This document shows, piece by piece, positions 44,266 through 55,435 of a DNA stretch of 64,000 bases. Source of the stretch: Allacma fusca (lineage: Eukaryota > Arthropoda > Collembola > Symphypleona > Sminthuridae); assembly GCA_947179485.1 (NCBI GenBank), contig OX359246.1, positions 34,265,632-34,329,631 of the forward strand. Reading direction: 5' to 3'. Below the pieces are notes generated by a model. That model did not search any database. It saw only the letters and a program-made list of their open reading frames with translations, and was not told the origin of the DNA. A program made the translations under genes and the position numbers. Positions within the stretch are counted from its first letter, which is position 1; every line of letters starts with the position of its first letter.

Positions 44266-45049
44266 TTTTTGCAGTAAATACTTAAGTTTTGAAGGAAGAA
44301 AAAGGTACATAAATAATAAAAAAGAGCAACAAATAATCAAGTTGGGGAATCTTGAGAGCGCGGCCATTTTATTAATAATAAAATGGCTGCCGTATCAGGT
44401 TTCCTGTCCGCGGGCAAAAGCACAATCGCAAATGCTGGTTTTGATTCAACGTAAACGTAAACCCAAAGGGAAAATTTTACCATTTACGTCCTACGTTTGC
44501 TTTTCGCAAAGAGACTATTCTTGAAAAGCTTACAACATGTTACATACATACTTGATCGACCTTCTTTATTTCAAACTCTCATGCGAGTCTCCTTGCTACT
44601 CTGATTGATTGTTATTACGTTAGAAGTGTTATGAATTTTAATATTCCTCTAGTATTTCAAAATATTTACTTCTGGAATTTTGTGACCTCTGAAGCAAACT
44701 AATCATCTTCCATGAAAATGAATTCGTATAAAACAGTACAAATGCTCAGACCGTGCACCTTCGAGGTACATATCGTCGGTGAAGAGGCAAAATGATCTAG
44801 GTGCATGATCGATATTAGGACCAAAATGATCTACTTGCAGTTTCACTAAAGGCAAAATGATCTACTTGCATTGAATTTTAAAAGCAAAATGATCTAGATG
44901 CAGCTTTTCCTAAAAGCAAGAATTCCTTGACCGCTTGCATTACATACGGAGATTTCTACACGATATCTTGTATTCGTGTTTATACGAAATAATTAAACTA
45001 TCATAAAGATATCATTAAGCTAGCTGGCAGGACTTACGGTTTAGGAATC
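44266..45049. other. intergenic region with a short degenerate repeat
   Basis: GCAAAATGATCTA recurs at about 44790, 44823, 44853 and 44883 with 30-35-base spacing. Otherwise no gene is seen; the short open frame at 44342 has no recognisable features. Confidence 0.5.
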
Positions 45050-45755
45050 CAGCTACTAATGTCCAGGATTCTTTCTCGCTGTTTCAACTTTGATAAGGTA
45101 TTCAAGATTTTGCAGCATTTCTCCGGCATATACTACCTTCCAAGGCCGAAACCATAAGTACTAAAAGGAATGAAAACGTTTTTGTCTTAAAAATTGATGT
45201 ACGAAATTCATTCGTTTTTCGTAGCCCACGAGCAAACTATTACGTGGAGTAGAAAGATGGGAAGGAGGATTTGGCGTAAATTGTCACTAATACATGCGGG
45301 AACTTTGAGCTGTGAATAAATCATTGTTGTTGGGTTCAGCTTGCGAATTAGTCCGTAAAGAAATTAGGGTGTACTCACATAAAACTTATTCCTTCCGTGA
45401 CCGAAAATATGTTTGTCGGCATCACGGAAGGAACTAAACGGAAAAAACATTCCAACAGCTTACGAACAGACGTCTCGCATTCATGCTTCCGCAAGTAAAT
45501 ACAAACGGTCTGAACTTATGTGAGAGGTCTCTCCGTAACGGAGAAAAATTTTACGTGTACGGACAAACCATCCTTTATGTGAGTACACCCTTAGTTGAAA
45601 CATGAACGAAAAACCTATGTCCCAGTTTTCATAGATGCCGAACTTGATGTAATTTGTAATTGTATAGCATACTTTTTCCAATTGACTCCCGATGAAGAGA
45701 AACGGATAGAGTATAGTATCTAGCAATGATTGGAGGGACAATTTTAATTCTCCAG
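45050..45755 (-). pseudogene. UGT pseudogene 3 (exon 1 and exon 2 fragments)
   Basis: An exon 2 piece (about 45180-45065, with the F-S-A/L-M-G and E-K-Y region garbled), an exon 1 C-terminal piece (about 45366-45190) and a further exon 1 piece (about 45755-45594, S-L-Q-S-L-L-D then G-S-Q-L-E-K-V-C-Y) lie in gene order on the minus strand with stops and deletions. Exon 1 is split by the Harbinger-like MITE. The G-S-Q-L-E-K-V-C-Y segment is nearest to gene F (G-G-Q-L-E-R-V-C-Y). Confidence 0.8.
45367..45590. mobile_element. Harbinger-like MITE, copy 2 (224 bp)
   Basis: It has the same GGGTGTACTCACATAAA ends as copy 1, the same length, opposite orientation, and TTA duplicated (45364-45366, 45591-45593). 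It splits exon 1 of UGT pseudogene 3. Removing it and one TTA restores the spacing seen in gene F (CGTAAAGGCATTCGTTGAA). Confidence 0.92.
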
Positions 45756-45910
45756 ATGATGTTAGTCACTGCAGTAATTATTAGTTTTTCTTCGTCTATT
45801 TGACAAGTTTATTTTTATAATCCCGTTACAAAAATCCACAATAATTATTTATATGCTTGCATCAAAAGTTTTACTGTATAAATAGGACCACTCAATTTAT
45901 TTTTAGTTTG

Positions 45911-47744
45911 TTACTGTTTCTTTTTCCCTGCAGCAACTTTCTTAGCCGCTTTGGTGCCAAAACATTTTCTATAAATTGCTTTAATAATTAAAACATTTAT
46001 GGTAGTGCTAGCAACTATAATGACAAGGAGCACTGCAAGGGTATCAAGAGAGAAGTACTGGATGTAACTCAGGTCTCGGGCAGCAGAGCGTAAATGCAAA
46101 GCCCCTTTATGTCGGAGGACGTACTCTACCCAGTAAACAGCTCGGTCCAAAGGTTTTGTTTGCTGGTCCAGGAAAATTTTCGATAACTTTTGTGCAGTTT
46201 CCCGATAGCTACAAGCACAAAATATTAAAATCGGTTTGAAATTTCCAATTACATGACGCCTTGTCCCCAGACAATTAACTTACATTATAGATATGTTACG
46301 TTACGTCATTAAAATTACCTAGGATTATTCAAAGCCTCATTAATTGCATTCAGAAGCATTTCTTCAGTAAGGTCCCCGAATTCAAGAGGGGGAAGAGCGA
46401 ATCCTTTCTTTGCAGCCTTCTTCATATTACTTGGTTGATCTCCTAACATTGGGATTCCAACGAGAGGAACTCCGTGGTAAATGGCTTCAGTAGTACTGCC
46501 ATGGCCTCCGTGTGTAATAAATAGTCGGATATTTTTATGACCCAGAACATCCTGCTGAGGGAGCCACTTGCTCAATTTCACGTTCGAAGGCAAACCCTCC
46601 ATCTCCTCCGTTTCCCATTTCCATATCACACGTTGTTTCAATTTTGAGAAAGTGTTGAGGAAAATCTTCCTGTACTTTTCAGGCATCATACTTCCCTTCA
46701 AAGCTGAGCCCATGCTAAAGAGAATGAACCCGTCCTTCCCTCCACTCAAAAAGTCATCAAGCTCCTAAATAATAAAAATTACGTTTACAAAAATGTCCAA
46801 ACAAATTACAAAAATCTAATTGATTCTATTCAAGAATGAAACCTAAACTAGAAGTTTATTTTTAAATTTGATTTACACACCTTGGGCTCAACAGGTTTGG
46901 GAGGGACGAGATGTAACCCGCCCACTTCAATCATATCGGGGAGTAATGGTCTCGGAGGAGTGAAGCTTATTTGACTGTTCATAAGAACAAGGCTAGCATT
47001 TCTCTCAATTTCTTGAACAGAAGGAAGATTGAAGTTCCCTAAAACAGTCCTATAAATATTTTGCATTTTGGGTAAGTAGTAAAATTGCATTAGAGCTGAG
47101 TCATAGAAGTTTCTAAAAAGGTTGAAGAGTCGTTCTCGGAAATTCATTTTTTCGTCGTAGCCAACCAGAACACTGGAAACATGGGATGGGGGATTTACTG
47201 TTCCTAAATTGTCAGCAACCCATGGGGGAACGGAAATTTGTGCAAAAATCACTGTTGTTGTATTCAGCTTGTGAACAAGCCCGTAAAGACATTCGTTGAA
47301 GAGTGGAGTGAAAAATACCATATCCCATTTTTCTTTAAGAACTTGCTGAACCTGAGGAAGCTTGTAACTATCATAGCAAAGATCCTCCATGAGACCACCC
47401 ATCATGAGGAATGGACTGAAAAAAGCCTCTAACCACGGTGGGAGGGATAGCTTTAATTCAAAAAAATTTGGGGCTTTTTTATACATTTCTTCCGGATCAA
47501 TGGTCTGTATATTTTTGAAATTTTTCTCGTCTTTGCTCTTAATGGGTCCGATGGCTGTGACTTCATGACCCCGTCTTGCGAGTTCACGGAGAAGGGGCTC
47601 GTAAGTGATTTTGTGACTTTTGCTGGACATGAAGGAAATCGTCAGGATTTTGGCACTGCTCACCTCCTCCACTTGGAAGGAACACACCGTCAGTAATACC
47701 AAAAGCCATGGCAGGAGTAGAACGTTCCTGAGCTTTAGATCCAT
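45911..47744 (-). CDS. UGT: UDP-glycosyltransferase, gene E (3 exons)
   Basis: Exons are 47744-46881, 46764-46319 and 46208-45911 (1608 nt, 535 aa). It has a signal peptide, S-K-S-H-K, full signature with M-L-G-D-Q, membrane helix and KKKQ. A stretch [13 protein letters not shown] replaces [12 protein letters not shown] in the acceptor domain, a place where substrate range may differ between paralogues. The exon 1 donor is GTGTGT, unlike GTACGT in genes A, B and D. Confidence 0.95.
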
Positions 47745-48544
47745 TTTTTTTTTAAATTTGGAAACTGTAAATGATGTTATTGGAGTTGGGAGACAAATTT
47801 GGTTCGTCTATTCTCTGCGGAGGGAATAGGACGACTATGGACTTCTGGAAACTTATTTAAGCGTTTTACATTAATTATAATGCTTGGCATTCAATTGTTC
47901 TGTGTATCTATGACTAAAAACATTTACTCTTATCTGAGACATATCTTCTATGGAAACCTTGTGATCTCATTATGAAAACATGATCTAGACCCTGGAAACT
48001 ATTTGGACCAAATTTGTGACTAACGCCCTTGTACTCTGACTCTCTACTATGTGTATGTCAGTCCAGTTTCTCATATTATCACTTGGCCACACTTTAATTA
48101 ATTACAGGGTGCACGTGAAAGTTAAAGTACTAGACTGAAGTGGTGATGCACGGATCGTTTGGTCATTAAAAAAATCAGGCATTCTTCATCTTGATAATTT
48201 AAGTTCTCTCAGCATAAAACACATCGAACCAGTAACGGTTAGGAGCTGTGGAAATCCTTACATACACATATAACATAGTATAACTATCTACATATATCTC
48301 AACGTAAAGGAACGATTCGGGTTTCCAAGTACAGTTTTGGGTTATAGTCAGAATAGACTCATATATGTACATATAATGACTACACATTTGTATCATTAAC
48401 AGATAGGTACATCAAATATTTAACCAAGTTAAACGGGACCAGATCTGGGTTAAAGTTCATATATAACCTGATCAATTCAAGTGCGTATTAAGTTCAAGCC
48501 AACCTTGAACGCAACACTGAACTGAACACAAGGGATACCTCTCA
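47745..48544. other. 5' flank of gene E and 3' flank of pseudogene 2
   Basis: No gene is seen. The flank shows little of the tract shared by genes A, B and D, so gene E is outside the recent block duplication. Confidence 0.5.
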
Positions 48545-50490
48545 ATTTATTTCTGAGGAGGTTACTATTTCGATTTCTCAGAATCAGTAAATTTTTTAGT
48601 ACATCTAGAGCGGAAGTATAAGAATTATAACATTGATTGTAACAGTAATTTATAACTACAGCACTATCCAGGAGCACTGTGAGTAGGGAATGTCGATTGA
48701 AAATGCCCTCGCATATATGCCTGCCAAGCTGAATATGCCCAAAATGCCCGCCAACGTGCCATATTTTTGGGCATATTGGCACATTGGGAAAATGACCTGA
48801 ATTTGGGCGTTTTCGCCAGGGCATATTCGGCATTTTGGGCATTTTCGACATTGTAGGCATTTTCAGCCGGGAATATTCTGCATTTCTGGTAGGTAAAACT
48901 CAGTAATATATACAATCGGGCAAAAAATGCCACTATTCACTATTAAAATCAAATCTTATTAAAGGCGTGCATGCCAATTTTGTTTAAATGTATTATATTT
49001 TGAAAGATACTCGTTGTGTATCATACAGACAATTTATATTGAATTATTGACGAATGCAATTTTGTTGCACTTTGTATAAAGTTAATTAGAAGACTCGAGT
49101 GATAAATACGTCAAAAAATCCTCCCCATTAGAACTTTGATTTGTATAACTTTCATCCTCTGTAGCAATGGTCCGCCTCCAGCGTAAATAAAATTTCTTTA
49201 ATTTTCTGACCAGTGCTTCGAAGTTGGCATAGTTTATTGCATTCCAAAATGTGAGTTTTGTCCTGTAGTAACAATGGTTAGACGCTTTAAAAACTACAAC
49301 TCCTACAAATTGTCTACTGACCAGATTTATTTACCTGTGTGCTAAAACCGTCGAGTAATCGTTTTTAGTTATAACGATGTGAGCGGGGTAGTGTGCAGTG
49401 GTAGCAAGTGGAAGTAGTAGTATCGACCAATAACGTCTGGAAAACGTAATCGACCCGAAAATTTGAGCTGAATATGCCCAAAATGCCGAATATGCCCAGG
49501 AATGAAAATGCCCAAAATGCCCGTGCCGAATATGCCCAAAATCTACGTATTTGCCCAAAGTTGAAAATTCCCAAAATGCCCTGGCATTTTGGGAAGGCAT
49601 GATGCCCAATATGCCATGGCATTTTCAAATCGACAATCCCTAACTGTGAGTACATCATGGGAGAAATCCCAGGCGGCAGAGCGAGAATGACGAGGTCTTT
49701 GGAGTCGTAGTACATAATCAAACCAGTAAACTGATGGTCCAAGATTTTCGTCATCTGATCCAGGAAGAGTTTTGAGAGCTTCTGTGCAGTTTTCTTGTAG
49801 CTAAGACAATATGATGCAATGCAAACATTTTGTAAGAATTTCAATGCTGCGAGCAGAATAAAAAAACATATATATGTACCATCATATTTCAAAAATGGTC
49901 AGGAATTATTTAAGACCTCGAGAGTAGCATTCAGTTGAATTTCTTCTGCGTTGCGGAAGAAGTGGTGAATCGTTTCTTGTCAGCCTTCAACCTACTACTT
50001 GGTTGATCTCCTAACATTGGAATTCCAAAAAGAGGAACTCCGTGATAAATGGCTTCAGTGGTACTGCCATGACCTCCGTGTGTAATAAATAGTCGAATAT
50101 TTTTATGGACATCTTGTTGACGGAGTCACTTGTTAATTTTGTCTTTTACACTTGTCGTCGATTTCCTCTTCAAAATCACACGTTGTTTTAACTTTGACAA
50201 CGTATTCAAGAATATTTCCCGGTATTTCTCAGGAGTCATATGCTTCCCTTCAAAGCCGAACCTCTGCTGAAGAGAATGAACACTACTTTGCCTTCATTTA
50301 AAAAATCATCTCCTAAAATAGATTACTAGTTACAATTTTGTAAAAAGAGCAAGGCGAAGAGCGTCAAGATGTGACCCCCGACCTCAATCATATCCGGAAG
50401 CAATGGTCTTGGGGGAGATATGCTAATGTGACTGCTCATAAGCACAAATGCCAGCATTCCTATCAATTTCTTTAATAGGGGGATAGTGGG
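48545..50490 (-). pseudogene. UGT pseudogene 2, split by a hAT-like element
   Basis: In minus-strand order: the last part of exon 1 (about 50490-50360), exon 2 (about 50320-49905, with deletions across the W-L-P-Q-Q-D segment), the start of exon 3 (about 49800-49651) and, beyond the inserted element 48684-49642, the end of exon 3 (about 48683-48545). Most of exon 1 is missing and several frames are broken. It lies between genes E and F. Confidence 0.85.
48684..49642. mobile_element. hAT-like element with CAAAATGCCC arrays, copy 2 (959 bp)
   Basis: Ends are TAGGGAATGTCGATTG and, inverted, TAGGGATTGTCGATTTG; perfect 8-bp duplication ACTGTGAG (48676-48683, 49643-49650). It is the same family as 11229-12067. 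It disrupts exon 3 of UGT pseudogene 2, and removing it rejoins the exon. The subterminal arrays mix CAAAATGCCC and CATATTCGGCA-like variants. No transposase. Confidence 0.93.
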
Positions 50491-50803
50491 GGGGGGGTCT
50501 TTCAAACAAGGGACAAAGGGTCTTTCAAACAGAAAAAATAAAAGATAAATAAAGATATTTCACTGCAAGAGCAAGGGAGCTTTTGACAAGTCGTGCGTCA
50601 GACGCAGGCTTCATAGATTACAACTAGTTTATTTTAAAATGTTCTGAGCATGATACAAATTTTTGGTCATTGGATTAAGTAGACCCTGGAGTAAGTTGGC
50701 CCGTAAGAGATTAAAATTTTATTCAATTATGAATTACAATAAAAACTGGCAATAATTACATGCTGAAGCGACATCACACTCTGCATGTACAGTAGTACAA
50801 TTG
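50491..50803. other. spacer between pseudogene 2 and gene F
   Basis: It contains two copies of GGGTCTTTCAAACA about 25 bases apart (50507-50545). Nothing else is recognised. Confidence 0.5.
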
Positions 50804-52586
50804 TTACTGTTTCTTTTTTAGAGCATTTACAGTCTTAGCCGACTTGAAGCCAAAACATTTTCTAAAAATTGCTCTCACAATTAAAACATTGATTGTAATA
50901 ATAGCAACTACAATGGTAAGAAGAACTGCAAGGGTATCAATAGAGAAGTACTGGATGTAATGCAGGTCTCGGGCAGCAGAGCGTAAATGCGGAGCCCCTT
51001 TATGTCGGATGACATACTCAACCCAGTAAACAGCTCGGTCCAAAGGTTTCGTCTCCTGATCCAGGAAGATTTTCGATAATTTCTTTGCAGTTTCTCGATA
51101 GCTGTAAAATATTTCACATTTTCAAAAACCCAATCATTATTTTGCAAATTCAATTTCTTAAAATAAAACAGACCTGGGATTATTTACGGTCTCATTAATA
51201 GCAGTCAGCAGCATTTCTTCATTGAGGTCCCCGAATTCAAGAGGTGGAAGAGCGAATCCTTTTTTGGCAGCTTTCAACATATTGCCGGACTGGTCTCCAT
51301 ACATTGGAATCCCAACCAGAGGGACTCCATGGTAAATGGCTTCAGTAGTACTGCCATGACCTCCGTGTGTAATAAATAGTCGAATATTTTTATGACCCAG
51401 GACATCCTGCTGAGGGAGCCACTTGCTCAATTTCACATTCGGAGGCAAACCCTCCATCTCCTCCGTTTCCCATTTCCAAATCACACGTTGTTTTAATTTT
51501 GAGAAAGTATTGAGGAAAATCTTCCGGTATTTCTCAGGCATCCTGCTTCCTTTCAAAGCTGAACCCATACTGAAGAGAATGAATCCATCTTTTCCTCCGT
51601 TTAAGAAATCATCAAGTTCCTTAAATAGAAATATTTTTTTCGATTGCAGCTCGCCATAAAATGTAAAGCATTAATTTAATAATGCAAATAAAAAAAAGGA
51701 TGAAAGATAAACTTTTGTAGATCTTTACTTTAGGTTCAACAGGTTTGGCTGGAATAAGATGCATCCCTCCGACTTCAATAATATCCGGTAATAGTGGCCT
51801 TGGGGGAGAGAAACTAATGTGACTGTTCATAAGCAGAATGCTTGCATTTCTCTCAATTTCTTTAATAGAGGGGATCGTGGAGTCTGCAAAAACTGTCCTA
51901 TAAATCCTTTCCATTTTGGGGAAGTAAATAAAATTCATTATAGCCCAGTCATATAAAGTTCTAAAAGTATTGAATAGTCGTTGCCTGAAATTCATTCGTT
52001 CGTCGTAACCCACGAGCATGCTATCGGAGACATGCGAAGGAGGATTTGGGGTCCCTAAATTGTCAGCAATCCATGCGGGGACGGTCAACTGCGAGTAAAT
52101 TACTGTTGTTGTGTTCAGTTTGTGAATTAGCCCGTAAAGGCATTCGTTGAACCATGGATGGAAAAAAACCAGGTCCCAATTTTCCTTTAGAACGTCCTGA
52201 ACCTGGGGAAGTTTGTAACTGTCGTAGCATACACGTTCCAATTGACCCCCCAAAAAAATGAACGGATTGAATATTGTTTCCAACCATGCTGGTAAAGTTA
52301 ATTTTAAATTATATATATCCGGCGATTGCTTGTAAAATTCTTCGGGGATAATGGTCTGTATGTTTTTGAAATTTTTCTCATCCTCGCCAGTAATTGGTCC
52401 AATGGATGTGACCTCATGACCTCGCCTGGCCAATTCTCGGAGGAGAGGGTCGTAGGTGATCTTGTGACTTTTAATGGGCCTGAAAGAAATCGATAGGACT
52501 TTGGCACTGCTGACTTTCCCCACTTGTGAACACAGTAATACTAAAAGCCCTGCCAGGAGCAGGACGTTACTTATCTTTTGATCCAT
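50804..52586 (-). CDS. UGT: UDP-glycosyltransferase, gene F (3 exons)
   Basis: Exons are 52586-51729, 51619-51174 and 51101-50804 (1602 nt, 533 aa). Exon 1 is clearly diverged from the A/B/D/E group (S-F-R-P-I-K-S-H-K and V-F-F-H-P-W-F-N-E-C), while exon 2 is almost unchanged (one notable difference, M-Y-G-D-Q). A His stands where the others have Thr in the F-F-T-P segment. Membrane helix and KKKQ tail are present. Confidence 0.95.
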
Positions 52587-53609
52587 TTTTGCAAACTCAT
52601 CTTCTTGTATCTATATCAATTTATACCTGATTTTTACTCCGTCGTTCATCTCTGTCGTCACCATGTATGTTCTCTCTTGTTCTAATATACGCCTAGCGTA
52701 CTTTACATTGACTTTGACCACACTCCAGTTGATAGCATGTTATGTATGTATGTATGTGTCTTGAAAATAGCGGATGTTCACAATAAAGTTTCGAGAGTCA
52801 TGCAGTAACTTGTTAATAATCATTCTTTCTTATCTCACAGTAAATTAAACTTGTCTGCAATGAAATTTTGTAACGTAGCTTTGCAACCAAGCGGATTGAG
52901 CTATAAAATACATGCTTGTCCAATATAAGTATGTATGACCAATAAAATTGTGCATTCATAGTTTCAAATGTGAAGGTATAGTTACTCATTTTATCATTTC
53001 ACTCTCGTATGGAAAGTATAGCAATTTAATTTTCTACCTGAAAGCGAAACAGACCTAGATTTATGACATACAACATTATAAAGGGTAGTTCATATATCAT
53101 TTGCTCTTTTCCTTATGGTCCGCATAGTTGAGTTATTCATCGAATATTGGATTCCCCAAGTTTGTAATTATTATCTTTCAAATTGTCTAAAACTTAGGGC
53201 TGAAAGGTAAACAATCCCAGTGTTCTAAGATTTTTTAAAATTAACAACAGTTTATCTCAGGAGTTCAGATATTCAAAATGTTTTAAATGGTATTAGTGGC
53301 GCCAAAAACAAACGGGGTCTTTTTGACAGAGATGTCATTTTCCAAGTTTACTATTACTGTTTAGGATTAATGATTACTTCAATTGGTCTATCCATTAGTG
53401 ATTACGAGTACGAAAAAACCATTTACTCATGATTATGATTAATAAATACTACTGGATAATAATTGTTTGACTGCACACGTTGATGACATTTTGTTTTCAT
53501 CTATGTAGTCATTGATAAATAGTTATGACAAACGGCTCAATTAACAATTGAACATGAAATTTTAATTCGCAGAATTAGGAATTGCCGCAATGGTCACCCA
53601 ACATACTCT
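52587..53609. other. 5' flank of UGT gene F
   Basis: AT-rich with a TATG microsatellite (about 52740-52757). No gene is seen. Confidence 0.5.
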
Positions 53610-54610
53610 TAATGCTCCTCATGGATAGGATAATTGACCAAGCCGATCCGAATCCGATCCGTTTTTTAGAATTCATAATTTTTATTATTCGATCCGAGAA
53701 GTTCGGATGGCTTAATAAATCCGATCCGTTAGGTGAGGGATTATCTGATTTTCAAATCCGATCCGATCGGATTTCAATGAACACAAATCCGAACCCAACC
53801 GACACCATCGAAGGTTATCCGAAATAAATTCACATATACTTTTGACCTTAATTAGTACGTTTCTATATGATTCATTTAATTAGGATCCTGCTAAATTATT
53901 AGCAAAAGGTGATGTATAATTTAAAATACAAAATATATTTCGAAGTTACAACTATAGGTTTCAGTTCTAGACGTGGTCCTCCAACAGCTCTGCATGGTCC
54001 AAGCCGTAGTAATGTGGTTGGAGGTGACAAGCAACCTCTGGTTAAAGTAAATACATCTTCTCTGCCAAAAAATTCACTCTCCACTGGAACAGATGTGGGG
54101 CTGGAAGACAAACTATCCTTTGTCAAATATGAGTTATAAAAACCGAATTAGTTTTCCACCCATGTAATAATATGTCTTCAATATCACTGGATTATGGATT
54201 ATTCTGGTGACACTTAATGCAATAACAATGCCAAATTGTGAGCCACGTGGAGAGTGCTAAAAGCTTTTTTTGGACTATGAAATCCACATTTTATGTTCGC
54301 CGTACATTATTTTATCTGATTGGCCGTTGTAACAATTTAAAATCGGATATCCGTCGGATCATCCGAAATCACGTTTTTCAACATCCGATCCGATCGGTTA
54401 ACTCAAGTAATATGCATTCGATCCGATCCGTAACCGACCTTCTTATTAAATATTAAAATCCGATCCGATCCGTAACCGACCTTCTTATTAAATATTAAAA
54501 TCCGATCCGTTCGGATAATTATCGGATGTGGTCAATTTTAAATCCGATCCGGTTATTTCGGATATCCGAGCATCGGTTATCCGACTTAATCCGAACCGTG
54601 CAGAGCATTA
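53610..54610. mobile_element. hAT-like element with ATCCGATCCG arrays (1001 bp)
   Basis: Ends TAATGCTCCTCATGG and, inverted, TAATGCTCTGCACGG. The 8-bp flanks CATACTCT (53602-53609) and CATGCTCT (54611-54618) differ at one position. Dense ATCCGATCCG arrays lie at 53640-53825 and 54330-54600. A 45-bp unit holding CCGTAACCGACCTTCTTATT occurs twice in tandem (about 54427-54505). The middle part has small open frames on both strands without recognisable similarity. It is related to the insert at 7385-8222. Confidence 0.8.
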
Positions 54611-55435
54611 CATGCTCTTGGTTGACAGATAACATGACAGTTTGGCTAAAGAGACATGAAGGTGTCACTTTTGGTATAGTGATCTGCTAGGGACTGTAAT
54701 CACTATAACAATATTTATATTAAAAAAATATATAATAATAAATTCACTTAAAATTTTAGAAATTACTTTCACTGGGCGAGTTCTATACTTGAAGCCCCAG
54801 TGTCTGTAAAAGTGTGAAGAATAGTCAGTGTACTTTGACCCTGTGAAATTTGTTTTTTTAAATTATAAGCTGTGGTGTTTAGGAGAATTTCCAACAAAAC
54901 TAATGTAGTAAAATTTACTTTTGCAATACAATAGCAAAGCCTCATAGAAGCTGCGACTGTTTTTAAGACTCGAAATTTTCATGACTTCTAAGCGATTTTT
55001 GCGTCCCGAGAAAAATGCTTCCATATTGACTAAAATTAACTATTACTCTGCGGAAAGTATTCAATTAATGACTAAAATTTATAATTACTTTATGAAATTA
55101 TTCAAATTCGGATTACAATAAATTGATTAAATAGTAGAAAATACTCAAATGATGATCACAAACTATTAAAGTTCGAAATTAAAACATGATCCTTAAAAAA
55201 TTAACGAGTAATGATTATTAATCTTTAATCATTAATAATTGCAATTACCAATCGTTGACATTCGCTTCTTCTATATGACTTTGAGTTTGCCCGAAATTTA
55301 AATGCATGAATTAACTTCCCTAAACCACTTGTCAGAGATTAAAATTTTATTCAATATTATTGTCATACAATTATTCAGTTTGTGCATCCGCACTTGACTC
55401 AATTTCTGCATTATGGGCATAATGTAGCCCAAATG
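54611..55435. other. 3' flank of UGT gene G
   Basis: AT-rich, no gene seen. Confidence 0.5.

Noticed and set aside
44342-44524. 60-codon plus-strand open frame
   Set aside because: No start context, splice partners or recognisable motif; length expected by chance in this much DNA.
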